64,000 bases of DNA from Gillisella vitis (GTDB lineage: Bacteria; Pseudomonadota; Alphaproteobacteria; Rhizobiales; Rhizobiaceae), in assembly GCF_014204625.1 (NCBI RefSeq), contig NZ_JACHLU010000006.1, positions 205,113 through 269,112 on the forward strand, given 5' to 3'. Position 1 is the stretch's first letter. Each line of letters starts with the position of its first letter. Below the pieces are notes generated by a model that did not search any database, was not told the DNA's origin, and saw only the letters and a list, made by a program, of their open reading frames with translations. This document shows positions 56,029 through 64,000 of this stretch, one piece after another. Both the position numbers and the translations under genes were made by a program.

Positions 56029-56857
56029 TGGATTGTTTATCGAGCGAAATGGCTTTCGCACCATGCTGAAATGGCACCGGGGCCATCAACAGGCCGGTGA
56101 TATATCCTTCACGCCAGAGCGGATTGCCCAGGGCATGGCGCTGGGGGCAAGCGTCGAAGTGGATATTCTCTGTCACGCCGATGGCGGCTTTGTGGTGCTG
56201 CATGATGCACATCTGGACAATGCCACCACCGGCCAAGGCCCGGTGGCGCAGGCCTCGGCCGCCAGCTTGCAAAGCCTGTGCCTGCGCGATGCAACTGGCG
56301 CACCAACCCATCACCGCGTCATGCTGCTGGAACAGCTTGGCCACCTGCTGGCAACCACACTCTGCGGAGCCGGTGCTGTGCTGCAACTGGACCTGAAAGA
56401 ACCCGCAACGCGGCTCGGTGCCCGCGAGATTGCCGCCTTCAAGGCTGCCGTGCAGCCAGTGGCACAGCACCTCATTCTTTCAGGCGGAGATGCGCAGGCC
56501 GTCACCCTGCTGGCCAATGCCGTGCAAGGCCTGCCCGTTGGCTATGATCCCTGCCATGATGATGCAAGACAGCGACTGTTAACCTCGCGTGATTTCACCG
56601 GCTTTGTCGATCATGCCGTCAGCGCCATAGATAAAACCGAAATGATCTATCTCGATCATCACCTGCTGCTGAGCGCAGACGAACTGGGGTTTGATCTGGT
56701 TGCCGCCTTCCATGCCCATGACAAGCGGGTGGACGCCTACACCATCAAAAATGCCAATGCGGCGGTTCAGCCAGCCGTCAACCGCCTGCTGGCGCTGCGC
56801 TGCGACCAGATCACCACCGATGATCCGGCCGGGCTGGAAGCCTTGATGCGCGTTTAG
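56021..56857 (+). CDS. Glycerophosphodiester phosphodiesterase-family protein
   Basis: 278 residues, TIM-barrel GDPD type, no signal peptide, so cytoplasmic. Key residues: WHRGHQQAG (His and Arg of the HRG motif), the PER in place of the usual PEN(T), VEVDILCHADGGFVVLHDAHLDNATTG with the metal-binding Glu and Asp and the catalytic His, and LQLDLKEPA with the conserved Asp/Lys. The family hydrolyses glycerophosphodiesters to glycerol-3-phosphate and an alcohol. The changed PEN motif and the ABC/phosphatase neighbours may mean another phosphodiester substrate. The TAG stop at 56855-56857 is the first three bases of a short repeat. Confidence 0.75.
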
Positions 56858-57732
56858 AGTTTGTCAGGTTCAGATTGAGCCAAGGTACACAACGCAAAGG
56901 TCTCTGTGTTGCAAAACCCCTCAACCAGCCAAGGGTGAAGCGCCGGGTTGGCAGCGAGAATGTCGCCAAAGCGGCCAATGGGACCACCGGAAAAGCCCGT
57001 CACCACGCCACCCGCTTCGCGCACCATCAGCATGGAGGCACCATAATCGTGTAACGATAGACCATCCTCAAAGAAGCCATCCAGCCGCCCGCAGGCCACA
57101 TAGGCCGTAGACAACGCCGCCGAGCCAAGCCGCCGCACGCCCGCCGTATTGGCCATCAAGCGGCGCAGGGCCTGATAATAAGCGTCCTCAGATACGCTTT
57201 TCACCTGTCCCGGAATCGGCAATCCGGCCCCGATCAGCGCGTCCTGCACATCGGCAAAAGGGGCCAGCGTCAGCCGCTCACCATTCAGATAAGCGCCCTT
57301 GCCTTTTTCAGCACTGAACATCTCATCCTGCATACAGTCATAGACCACGCCACAGACAACCTCGCCCTGCTCGACAATGGAAATGACAATGCCAAAATGC
57401 GGCAGGCCCCAGGCGTAATTTGTGGTTCCATCAATCGGATCAATGTAGATGCGTGGCGCATCGGGTGCGGCTTCAACATTGCCAACCGCCTCTTCGCCAA
57501 TCATGGAATAATCCGGAAAAGCCGCTTTCATCCGCCCAACAATCAGCCGCTCCACCGCCACATCGATCTCGGTCTGATAATCGCGCGGGGCTTTGGACTG
57601 CATCTGGCTGGCATAGCGCCGCTTGAGAGAAGAACCCGCCAGAACACCCGCCTCAAGCGCAACCGTAACAAGAGTAACAAGACGCTCCGATGCATCAGGC
57701 CCGGTCCGCACAGCAATATTTTCAATCATCAT
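56854..57732 (-). CDS. Inositol monophosphatase family protein
   Basis: 292 residues. Motifs: IGEEAVGN (metal ligand Glu), YIDPIDGTTNYAWGLP (DPIDGTxN core), and SLHDYGASMLMVREAGGVVTGFSG in place of the usual WDxAAG; the catalytic Asp is kept. The family includes SuhB, CysQ and sugar-phosphate phosphatases. It is convergent with the phosphodiesterase gene and overlaps it by 4 bases; its last residues (AQSEPDKL) and TAA stop are encoded by the repeat remnant. It may act on the product of that enzyme. Confidence 0.82.
   Translation of the reverse strand: MMIENIAVRTGPDASERLVTLVTVALEAGVLAGSSLKRRYASQMQSKAPRDYQTEIDVAVERLIVGRMKAAFPDYSMIGEEAVGNVEAAPDAPRIYIDPIDGTTNYAWGLPHFGIVISIVEQGEVVCGVVYDCMQDEMFSAEKGKGAYLNGERLTLAPFADVQDALIGAGLPIPGQVKSVSEDAYYQALRRLMANTAGVRRLGSAALSTAYVACGRLDGFFEDGLSLHDYGASMLMVREAGGVVTGFSGGPIGRFGDILAANPALHPWLVEGFCNTETFALCTLAQSEPDKL
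56855..56878. repeat. Shortened palindromic repeat, family I, copy E
   Basis: TAGAGTTTGTCAGG joined directly to TTCAGATTGA. In the full copies these parts are about 65 bases apart, each after a (TAGAG)..TGTCAGG direct repeat, so this copy looks like an internal deletion between the two direct repeats. It encodes the stop codons of both convergent genes. Confidence 0.7.
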
Positions 57733-57907
57733 AGGGCAAAACTCACATGTTGATGGAAAGGCTGTTCTTTCCCATCAAGCTGACAATCGTGTGACACCTC
57801 TGGGTTTTTGCCCTAAATTTTTAGGGTTTATTGCCGCCAGCATATCCAGCGCCCGGCAATCAGCCAATCCGGTCAAGATGCATGAAGAAGCCTCACCCAC
57901 CACAACA

Positions 57908-57966
57908 AAAGATTGCGGCAAGCCTCGCGCGTTAATTTCCGTAAAGCAACCGTGGGGAGATTTTTC
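57908..57966 (+). promoter_or_regulatory. Duplicated upstream segment, first copy
   Basis: 59 bases before the first paralogue, matching 58761-58819 at 51 of 59 positions. It includes an invariant AAAGATTGCGGCAAGC, GCGCGTTAATTT and the ribosome-binding GGGAGATTTTTC. Conservation outside the coding part suggests the unit was copied with its regulatory sequence. Confidence 0.6.
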
Positions 57967-58743
57967 ATGACGACCGTTGGAACAACATCCAGCTACAGCA
58001 CAACAACAGGCTATACACCCAAAAACAGCACAAATGATGCCGGAACCGATGCGGCCTTTGCGGACCTGTTCGAAGAGCCCAAAAACACGGATGCCTCTGT
58101 CAGTACGGATGAGACCGAAAAAACGACGGCGCACATTGGTGAGACTGAGGCCTTCACGCTCAAAGGGGAAATTGTCTATCTTCAAAGGATTTATCCATCT
58201 GGAGATCCAAGCAACATGTGGACCAGCATATGGGAAATGGAAGAAAGTGCCTATCAGGATCACTTGACATCAAGCTTGTACGATATTGAAGATCGAAAAA
58301 CGGGACTTGAAGTCGAGTTTACACGTTCGTCCTCTTCTGATCCCTACGCAGCAACACGTAGAGAAACCTATGCCACGGTCACGGTCGGCGGCAAGGTTGT
58401 GGCCAAGATCGACAATCAGGGACTTGTTGAAAGTTTTGATCAGGATTATCTGACGTTCAAGAATGCGCTTGAAAACCTTGTCACGGATCTGAATGGCCCT
58501 GCGGCCGCACAACTCACAGCCGAAACAATTGCAGCCGCTGTGGGTGGCACGGTGCAAAAAGCATCCACCGCCATGACGCAGAGCGAATATGCGGCTTTGC
58601 CATCCCCCAAAACCCTGTTGGTCACGGATTATGAAGCGATGATGAGCGATCCCCGCTATCAGGAGCTTCAAGACGAGATAGCATCGCTGGATGCACTTCA
58701 GCAGAAAAGAGCTGAATATCTGGCGCAGCAATCAGCCGCGTAA
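57967..58743 (+). CDS. Unknown protein, tandem paralogue 1
   Basis: 258 residues from the ATG at 57967, which has GGGGAGA before it; the open frame to 57913 is only the duplicated leader. No signal peptide or membrane segment. The N-terminal 64 residues (MTTVGTTSSYSTTTGYTP, then an acidic Ser/Thr-rich part) are 61 of 64 identical to paralogue 2. The middle, residues 65-135, is unrelated in the two. The later part (ATVTVGGKVVAKIDNQGLVES, then VQKASTAMTQSEY) is similar again, ending YLAQQSAA in both. I do not recognise the family. It lies beside RTX and type I secretion genes, so it might be a secreted substrate or an accessory protein; this is inferred only from neighbourhood. Confidence 0.6.
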   Translation: MTTVGTTSSYSTTTGYTPKNSTNDAGTDAAFADLFEEPKNTDASVSTDETEKTTAHIGETEAFTLKGEIVYLQRIYPSGDPSNMWTSIWEMEESAYQDHLTSSLYDIEDRKTGLEVEFTRSSSSDPYAATRRETYATVTVGGKVVAKIDNQGLVESFDQDYLTFKNALENLVTDLNGPAAAQLTAETIAAAVGGTVQKASTAMTQSEYAALPSPKTLLVTDYEAMMSDPRYQELQDEIASLDALQQKRAEYLAQQSAA

Positions 58744-58760
58744 TCTGATCAAACGCAATG

Positions 58761-58819
58761 AAAGATTGCGGCAAGCTTGGCGCGTTAATTTTCACAAAGC
58801 AATCTTAGGGAGATTTTTC
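58761..58819 (+). promoter_or_regulatory. Duplicated upstream segment, second copy
   Basis: See 57908-57966; same order of AAAGATTGCGGCAAGC, GCGCGTTAATTT, AAAGCAA and GGGAGATTTTTC. The copies are 853 bases apart, which is the length of the duplicated unit. Confidence 0.6.
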
Positions 58820-59587
58820 ATGACGACCGTTGGAACAACATCCAGCTACAGCACAACAACAGGCTATACACCCAGAAGCAGCACAAATGATGCCGGAACC
58901 GATGCGGCCTTTGCGGACCTGTTCGAAGAGCCCAAAAACACGGATGCCTCTGTCAGTACGGACGAGACCGAAAAAACGACGGTGCACATTGGTGAGACTG
59001 AGGCCTTCACTTTTCAGGGACAAACTTTCTATCGTCTGAACGTTGATTTAGCAAAAGGCGAAATCCGTTATTGGGAGCTACCTGAAGACCAGTACAACGA
59101 CTTCGTGGAGAGACAGCAAGATACGATAGACTTTATGAAAAGTGCCCTTGAGAGTGCATATACGGAATATACGCAACCTGACCTTTCGAATGAACCACGC
59201 CTGAAAGCCTATGCCACAGTAACGGTCGGCGGCCAGATTGTGGCCACGATCGACAATCAAGGCGTTGTTGAAAGCTCAAATTCCGATTATCTGCGATTCA
59301 GCGGAGCGCTTTTAGATATGGAAGGTGACGTTAACGGTCCTGATATGGCACAACGTAGAGCAGAGAAAATTGCATCGGCTTTGGGCGGTCAAGTGCAAAA
59401 AGCATCAACAGCCATGACCCAAAGCGAGTTCGATTCTCTTCCTGAAATTGCAGGCCCGACAATAACCATAGACTATGACGCCATGCAAAATGATCCCGAG
59501 TACACAGCACTTCAAAATATGTACCTGAATTATGAAACGCGCTTGCAGCAGAGAGCCGAATATCTGGCACAACAATCCGCAGCGTAA
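58820..59587 (+). CDS. Unknown protein, tandem paralogue 2
   Basis: 255 residues from the ATG at 58820 (AGGGAGA before it). Same architecture as paralogue 1: near-identical 64-residue start, divergent middle (LNVDLAKGEIRYWELPEDQYNDFVERQQDTIDFMKSALESAY), then ATVTVGGQIVATIDNQGVVES, VQKASTAMTQSEF and the YLAQQSAA end. An open frame extends back to 58691, inside paralogue 1, but the shared ribosome-binding site marks the real start. Function unknown. Confidence 0.6.
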   Translation: MTTVGTTSSYSTTTGYTPRSSTNDAGTDAAFADLFEEPKNTDASVSTDETEKTTVHIGETEAFTFQGQTFYRLNVDLAKGEIRYWELPEDQYNDFVERQQDTIDFMKSALESAYTEYTQPDLSNEPRLKAYATVTVGGQIVATIDNQGVVESSNSDYLRFSGALLDMEGDVNGPDMAQRRAEKIASALGGQVQKASTAMTQSEFDSLPEIAGPTITIDYDAMQNDPEYTALQNMYLNYETRLQQRAEYLAQQSAA

Positions 59588-59635
59588 TGCGGGCCAGAAA
59601 TATAGGAACGGCACACAATGATCACCCTGACATCC

Positions 59636-59673
59636 CATGGCGGAACTGCAGTGCAGCCCGCCATGTCGTTTTT
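59636..59673 (+). terminator. Terminator after the tandem paralogues
   Basis: Stem CATGGCGG/CCGCCATG (59636-59643 with 59658-59665) with an inner CTGC/GCAG pairing, then GTCG and TTTTT at 59669-59673. Lies between convergent units, 49 bases after the stop of paralogue 2. Confidence 0.75.
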
Positions 59674-59711
59674 CACAGAGTTGAGTTGGCTCAGCTCAAA
59701 AGCAGGATGGT

Positions 59712-60524
59712 TTACGCTGCCGCAAGAAACTGCGTCATATCAACCTGATAGCCATCGCTTGTGTAGAGATATTCGACCACGAAATGACCACCGGCAAAGA
59801 AGTTATCAATGACGACAGCATTATCGACAATACCATCAGCCACGTCCGATGCCGACGTGATCACAAGGCCATTGGTGGTATTGCCGTATAGGTACAATTG
59901 GCTGAGGGTATAGCTCACGCTGAGACTATCAGCCGTATCATAGGTGGCATCCGTGCGAGCCTGGCCGGTATTTGTCACGCCATCATTGATAATGTCGATG
60001 CCCTGCCCGTTGAACTGATACTGATCATTGCCAGAGCCAGCCCAAAGGCGATCATTTCCGGCTTCACCTGTGATGATGTCATTTCCGGCATCGCCGAAAA
60101 ATACGTCGTCACCAGCCCCACCGAGCATTGTGTCTGCGCCTGTGCCACCAACAAACGTATCATCACCGGCACCGCCACTCATATAATCGTTGCCGTCACC
60201 ACCAACGATCCAGTCAACACCATTGCCTCCATAAAGGTAATCATTGCCGGCATCACCCGTCAGGTAATCATCACCATTTCCACCGTAGAGATAATCGGTG
60301 CCATTTCCGCCAGACAAGGCGTCCTGACCGTCATTGCCGTACAAGGTATCATTACCCTCGCCGCCATTGATGCCATCATTGTTGGAAGAACCATAAATGG
60401 TGTCATTGCCAGCAAGGCCATTCAGTTCTATCCATTGTTGATGTTCTGGCCAATCTGCTGGCTGTGGGTAAGCATAATTGCTATAGTCCATGACATCATT
60501 GCCAGACGTTCCGTTAAAAGCCAT
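59712..60524 (-). CDS. RTX-type calcium-binding protein, probable type I secretion substrate
   Basis: 270 residues with no Sec signal. From about residue 34 to 160 there are some 12 glycine/aspartate nonapeptides of the form GGxGxDxLx (for example GGNGDDYLTG, GGAGDDTFVG, GGAGDDVFFG), which fold into a calcium-binding beta-roll. The C-terminal part (TADSLSVSYTLSQLYLYGN.. VIDNFFAGGHFVVEYLYTSDGYQVDMTQFLAAA) is uncharged and would carry the C-terminal export signal. The HlyD- and PrtD-type genes follow on the same strand 125 bases upstream, consistent with a dedicated exporter. No enzymatic domain seen. Confidence 0.85.
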   Translation of the reverse strand: MAFNGTSGNDVMDYSNYAYPQPADWPEHQQWIELNGLAGNDTIYGSSNNDGINGGEGNDTLYGNDGQDALSGGNGTDYLYGGNGDDYLTGDAGNDYLYGGNGVDWIVGGDGNDYMSGGAGDDTFVGGTGADTMLGGAGDDVFFGDAGNDIITGEAGNDRLWAGSGNDQYQFNGQGIDIINDGVTNTGQARTDATYDTADSLSVSYTLSQLYLYGNTTNGLVITSASDVADGIVDNAVVIDNFFAGGHFVVEYLYTSDGYQVDMTQFLAAA

Positions 60525-60649
60525 TTTCTCTTCCTTCGCGTTGCCGACGACCTCTTCGTCGGCTTCCTACGGGCGCAGCAGCCTTGGTTTCCAGCTTTCG
60601 GCCTGCTGCGTCCGTATCTCTTGCGGGTCTTCCCCCCGTATTCTGTGCC

Positions 60650-61969
60650 TCACTCCTGCCGGAAGGCGCGCTCCATGTGGTCGCGGATCGGTTTGAAAAA
60701 ATAGGAAATAACCGTGCGATCGCCGGTGCGCACAAAGGCTTCAACTGGCATACCCGGAACCAGCACCAGACCATCAAGCTGGCGGACCTCAGTTTCGGGA
60801 ATTGTGATTGCGGCGCGATAGAAGGTTGCGCCGGTGATCTTGTCGGTTTCCAGATCGGCCGACACCCGGATAACCCGGCCCGTAAGCTCCGGCGTGGTAT
60901 TGCGGTTAAACGCGGTAAAGCGCAAATTTGCCGTCTGGCCAATGGCAATCTGGTCAATGTCCTGCGTTGAAATCTGCGCGTCCACCGTCAGGGCACCATT
61001 TTGCGGCACAATCTCCATCAGGGTTTCGGCAGGTGTAATCACCCCTCCCACCGTGTGGATTTCCAGCAAATGCACCCTGCCCGTGACAGGGGCCGTGATG
61101 ATTGCATGTTTTAGCCTGTCACGCGCCGTCACCTCGTCTTCAGCAAGCGTTGCCAGTTTGTTGACCGTATCGCGCAACTCGGTGGCCACTTCGGCCCGCA
61201 ATTGTTGATCAATCTCAAGACGCTGAAGCTCAAGTTCGGCCATTTTTGCCTTGGTCGCGGCAATGGAAGCGGTGATCTCGCCGCGCTCACCGCGCAGCCG
61301 CGCCGCACTGCGGTCCAGCGTGTTGATCTGGCTTAAGGTCAAAATACCCAGCTCATAGAGCCGCCGCTTTCCCTCCAGCTCTTTTGCGATCAGCTCCAGT
61401 TCATCGTCCTTGGCCCGCTGCTGCACATCAAGGCCTGTGATCTGTTCCCGCAACTGCGTGATCTGCTCGGAAATCTGATCTTTCTGGCCCTGACGCGACC
61501 GGGCCCGATCCTCAAACAGCCGCCGTTCATTGGCCAGCGCCATCTCTCTGGCGTCCGGTGACAGCCTTGTGCTCAGTGCTTCTGGCATCACGATTTCGGC
61601 CAATCCATCGCGCTCGGCCTCCAGCCGGGCCAGACGGGCATTCAACTGGATAATATTCTTTTCAACCGTGGCAAGTCCGGCCTTGTTGGCGGTGTCATCC
61701 ATGCGCACAATGGTTTCGCCCGCGTGAACAAGCTGGCCTTCCGTCACCAGCAGCTCGGCAACAATGCCGCCATCCGGGTGTTGCACTTTTTTGACATTGC
61801 CATCGACCACCATGGTTCCTGCGGCAACCACGGCGCTGGCAAGATCGGTTGTGGTTGCCCAGCCGCTGACGCCGCCCAACAACAGCACAATGGCCGCCGT
61901 GCCCACAACAAGATTGCGCTTGAGCGAGCGCGCCAGCGCCTTATCCGTCGAGCGATTGGCGTTTGTCAT
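60650..61969 (-). CDS. Type I secretion periplasmic adaptor (HlyD/PrtE family)
   Basis: 439 residues. One N-terminal transmembrane helix (about 18-38, NLVVGTAAIVLLLGGVSGWA), lipoyl half-motif (VQHPDGGIVAELLVTEGQLVHAGETIVRMDD), a long coiled coil (about 90-290), the second lipoyl half (APVTGRVHLLEIHTVGGVITPAETLMEIVPQ), and a C-terminal beta domain. It links the inner-membrane ABC exporter to a TolC-type outer-membrane channel, which is not in this window. Overlaps the exporter gene by 4 bases. Confidence 0.9.
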   Translation of the reverse strand: MTNANRSTDKALARSLKRNLVVGTAAIVLLLGGVSGWATTTDLASAVVAAGTMVVDGNVKKVQHPDGGIVAELLVTEGQLVHAGETIVRMDDTANKAGLATVEKNIIQLNARLARLEAERDGLAEIVMPEALSTRLSPDAREMALANERRLFEDRARSRQGQKDQISEQITQLREQITGLDVQQRAKDDELELIAKELEGKRRLYELGILTLSQINTLDRSAARLRGERGEITASIAATKAKMAELELQRLEIDQQLRAEVATELRDTVNKLATLAEDEVTARDRLKHAIITAPVTGRVHLLEIHTVGGVITPAETLMEIVPQNGALTVDAQISTQDIDQIAIGQTANLRFTAFNRNTTPELTGRVIRVSADLETDKITGATFYRAAITIPETEVRQLDGLVLVPGMPVEAFVRTGDRTVISYFFKPIRDHMERAFRQE

Positions 61970-63696
61970 TGCGCTTCTCCGTCAACAACTGTCAACATTG
62001 GCGGCGGCCCCGCACGAGGTGGCCGCACCATCGGCTGTTGCATGGATTTCAACACGCCATCACGGGGGCCGAAGGCCTTGACCGTGGTGTTTTCCATCAC
62101 CAGCAAAAAGTCGAGCTGCGCCACAATGCTGTTGCGATGTGCAACCACAATAACAATGCCACCCCTTGCCTTGACCCCCGCAATTGCATTTGAGAGCGCT
62201 TTGTCACCATCGGTATCAAGATTGGAATTCGGCTCATCCAGCACCACAAGAAAAGGATTGCCATACAAGGCCCGCGCCAGAGCAACGCGCTGACGCTGGC
62301 CGCTGGACAGGTTGACGCCGCCATCGCCCACTTGCGTTTCATAGCCATCGGGCAAGGCAACAATCATCTCATGCACGCCTGCGGCCTGCGCCGCCGCAAT
62401 AATATCCGCGTGCGGGGCCTGACTGTCGAGCCGGGCGATGTTTTCGGCAATCGTACCGGGAAACAGATCGGAGCTTTGCGGCATATAACCAATATGCCGA
62501 CCACGCTCTTCCACCGGCCAATGATCCAGTGCCGCACCATCGAGGCAGACCCGCCCACGCGCCAGCGGCCAGACGCCGGTCAGTGCGCGCACCAGCGACG
62601 ATTTGCCCGATGCGCTCGGCCCGATGATGCCGATGACACTGCCAGCACTTGCCCGAAAACTGACATTCTGAACGGTCATTCGTTGGCGTTCGCCCGGTGG
62701 AGCGACAAAGGCCCCCTCAACCAGCAGGGATCTGGACGGCGGCGGCAACTGCGTCCGCGCTTGCACTTCGGGAAACAGTTTGAAAACCGCCTGCAATCGT
62801 CCCCAGGCCTGATAGGCTCCTACCATGTTGCGCCAATTGCCAATCATCTGTTCTATCGGTTGCAGGGCGCGGGCAATGATGGTGGAGGCCGCAATAATCC
62901 CACCCCCGGTCAGATCACCTGAAATCACCAGCCATGCCCCCAGCGCCAGCGTGCCGGATTGCACCATCTGGCGGACAATCTTTGACAGGCCAAAAAACAG
63001 GTTGGAAATATCGCCGGTTTTGCGCTGCAATTCTGCGGCTTGATCATGCGCCATCGTCCACCGCTCCAGCACCTGCGGCAACAGGCCCATGGATGCCACG
63101 GCCTCGGCATTGCGATGCACCGCCTCGCCAAAGCGATTGCGCCGGGACAGAGCCTCCGACATCTGCTTTGTACGTCGCCGGGTCAGCAGGTCTGCAACAA
63201 GGGTTGAGGCCACCAGCAGCACCATGCTTGCAGTCGCAAGCCAGCCAATCAACGGATGCAGGAAAAAGCAGATGACCAGATAAACCGGAATCCATGGCAA
63301 ATCAAACAGAGCAATCGGACCCGGACCAGAGGTAAACGCTCTGATCTGATCGGCCTCCTGAGCAGGCTTCAACACATCACCCTGCATCTTTACGCGCAGA
63401 GGTGAGCCAGCAATCACAGCAAGCACACGCCTTGAGATTTGCCCATCGAAAATGCCGGCAATGCGGCTCATTACCCTGCCGCGCACAATATCCAGCACAC
63501 CGGAGAAAGCGTAAAGGCCCACCATCAAAACAAGGAGCGCCACCAGCGTTGGAATGTTTTTTGTCGGGATGACCCGGTCATACACCTCCAGCATAAACAG
63601 CGGCCCCGCAAGCGCCAGAATGTTCACAACGCCGGAAAACAGAACAGCACCAGCAAGAGCGGCACCGAGATTTGTGGAGCGAATTGATTTTAACAC
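61966..63696 (-). CDS. Type I secretion ABC exporter (PrtD/AprD family)
   Basis: 576 residues. Six-helix transmembrane domain to about residue 300, then the ATPase domain: Walker A GPSASGKSS (about 358), signature LSSGQRQRVALARAL (about 462), Walker B FLVVLDEPNSNLD (about 480). There is no N-terminal C39-like domain, as in PrtD-type exporters for RTX proteins. First gene of the two-gene exporter unit transcribed leftward, upstream of the RTX gene. Confidence 0.92.
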   Translation of the reverse strand: MLKSIRSTNLGAALAGAVLFSGVVNILALAGPLFMLEVYDRVIPTKNIPTLVALLVLMVGLYAFSGVLDIVRGRVMSRIAGIFDGQISRRVLAVIAGSPLRVKMQGDVLKPAQEADQIRAFTSGPGPIALFDLPWIPVYLVICFFLHPLIGWLATASMVLLVASTLVADLLTRRRTKQMSEALSRRNRFGEAVHRNAEAVASMGLLPQVLERWTMAHDQAAELQRKTGDISNLFFGLSKIVRQMVQSGTLALGAWLVISGDLTGGGIIAASTIIARALQPIEQMIGNWRNMVGAYQAWGRLQAVFKLFPEVQARTQLPPPSRSLLVEGAFVAPPGERQRMTVQNVSFRASAGSVIGIIGPSASGKSSLVRALTGVWPLARGRVCLDGAALDHWPVEERGRHIGYMPQSSDLFPGTIAENIARLDSQAPHADIIAAAQAAGVHEMIVALPDGYETQVGDGGVNLSSGQRQRVALARALYGNPFLVVLDEPNSNLDTDGDKALSNAIAGVKARGGIVIVVAHRNSIVAQLDFLLVMENTTVKAFGPRDGVLKSMQQPMVRPPRAGPPPMLTVVDGEAQ

Positions 63697-63847
63697 TTTG
63701 CAGCATCCATAATGTTTTTAATTATCACTGTTGTGCTTAATTACTAAAATTTTGTTTTCTATCAAAGCGTTAGACGAAATAACAGCAGATGCAACCTTGA
63801 GTCAATATCTGCCCTCACCATGTGCAGTGGCAAAAGCCATAATGAAA

Positions 63848-63892
63848 ACAGCGCCCTTTGTCGCGCTTTATAAAACGCACAAAGGACGCTGT
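63848..63892 (-). terminator. Minus-strand terminator upstream of the exporter genes
   Basis: Long stem: ACAGCG/CGCTGT (63848-63853 with 63887-63892) continued by CCTTTGT/ACAAAGG and CGC/GCG with two wobble or mismatch positions, followed on the minus strand by TTTTCATTA. It would end a transcript arriving from the right edge. Confidence 0.7.
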
Positions 63893-63900
63893 CAGATTTG

Positions 63901-63996
63901 CTAGTTGTGAGCTTTCAGGAGGTTGTCCATTCGGAGCATATCGAGGAGACTGGAGTTACCACACAACAGTATTCCAGGATGGCTCCGAATGAACAT
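63901..63996 (-). CDS. Possible very small ORF before the terminator (31 codons)
   Basis: MFIRSHPGILLCGNSSLLDM.. to a TAG at 63901-63903, 8 bases before the terminator. An in-frame TGA directly precedes the ATG (TGAATG), so it may be translated by coupling from an upstream gene, or be the misread end of that gene. No ribosome-binding site can be checked because the window ends. Low confidence. Confidence 0.2.
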   Translation of the reverse strand: MFIRSHPGILLCGNSSLLDMLRMDNLLKAHN

Positions 63997-64000
63997 TCAT

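Larger units (their letters stand above)
63697..64000. other. Right-end intergenic region (304 bases)
   Basis: The first 140 bases are AT-rich and should hold the promoter of the exporter genes. A minus-strand terminator lies at 63848-63892 and a possible 31-codon ORF at 63901-63996. Imperfect inverted copies of CATTCGGAGC/GCTCCGAATG (63929-63938 and 63982-63991) flank a 43-base stretch within that ORF. Nothing else recognised. Confidence 0.4.

Noticed and set aside
59900..60430. Regularly spaced repeat that at first glance resembles a CRISPR array
   Set aside because: The period is 27 bases and in frame with the RTX nonapeptide coding (GGxGxDxLx); there are no unique spacers.

Overview
The window comes from an alphaproteobacterium of the Rhizobiaceae, most like the Agrobacterium/Allorhizobium/Rhizobium group. 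The main evidence is gene order. An alpha-glucoside operon of the aglR-aglEFGAK type and a single large flagellar locus with the rhizobium-specific genes motC, motE, rem, flaF and flbT and several flagellins occur together. Short palindromic repeats of a rhizobial style lie between genes. No rRNA, tRNA, CRISPR array or complete insertion sequence was seen. All calls were made by reading the sequence; no database search was run.

Layout. 1-2.6 kb: the 3' end of a 2-hydroxycarboxylate transporter gene, a DUF2778/Tlde1-like secreted protein and a PilZ-like protein. 2.7-10.4 kb: alpha-glucoside uptake and hydrolysis (aglE, aglF, aglG, aglA, aglK on the minus strand) with a divergent LacI-type regulator aglR; two near-identical palindromic operators lie between aglE and aglR. 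10.4-12.5 kb: folD and a WecB/TagA/CpsF glycosyltransferase, flanked by palindromic repeats. 12.7-50.9 kb: the flagellar and motility locus. The minus-strand blocks are: export apparatus and small accessory genes (fliR, flhA, fliQ); hook and filament-junction genes with flaF and flbT; rem; the motor genes fliK, motC and motB with a FliH-like gene; four flagellins; and the rod/ring/export operon from flgF and fliI through flgB, flgC, fliE, flgG, flgA, flgI, motE, flgH, fliL and fliP. The plus-strand block is motA-fliM-fliN-fliG-flhB plus a small unknown gene. fliF, visN/visR, fliO, fliD and the che genes are not in the window.

51-57.7 kb: a DUF-type membrane protein, then an ABC uptake operon (binding protein, two permeases, ATPase) ending in a glycerophosphodiester phosphodiesterase-like gene. 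An inositol-monophosphatase-family gene meets it tail to tail. Together they suggest uptake and stepwise hydrolysis of a phosphodiester or sugar phosphate. 57.9-63.7 kb: a tandem pair of mosaic paralogues of unknown function faces an RTX-repeat protein and a two-gene type I secretion system (ABC exporter and HlyD-type adaptor). The right edge holds a terminator and perhaps a very small ORF.

The most notable signals are: (1) a shared leader in front of all four flagellin genes, made of a CCGG stem-loop plus a conserved TGTCCC that can pair with the Shine-Dalgarno sequence, which is a candidate target of the FlbT encoded in the same locus; (2) a palindromic repeat family whose end, TAGAG(T/C)..GTCAGG, repeatedly supplies the in-frame TAG stop codon of the neighbouring gene; (3) the mosaic tandem duplication beside the type I secretion genes; (4) the ABC/phosphodiesterase/phosphatase cassette.
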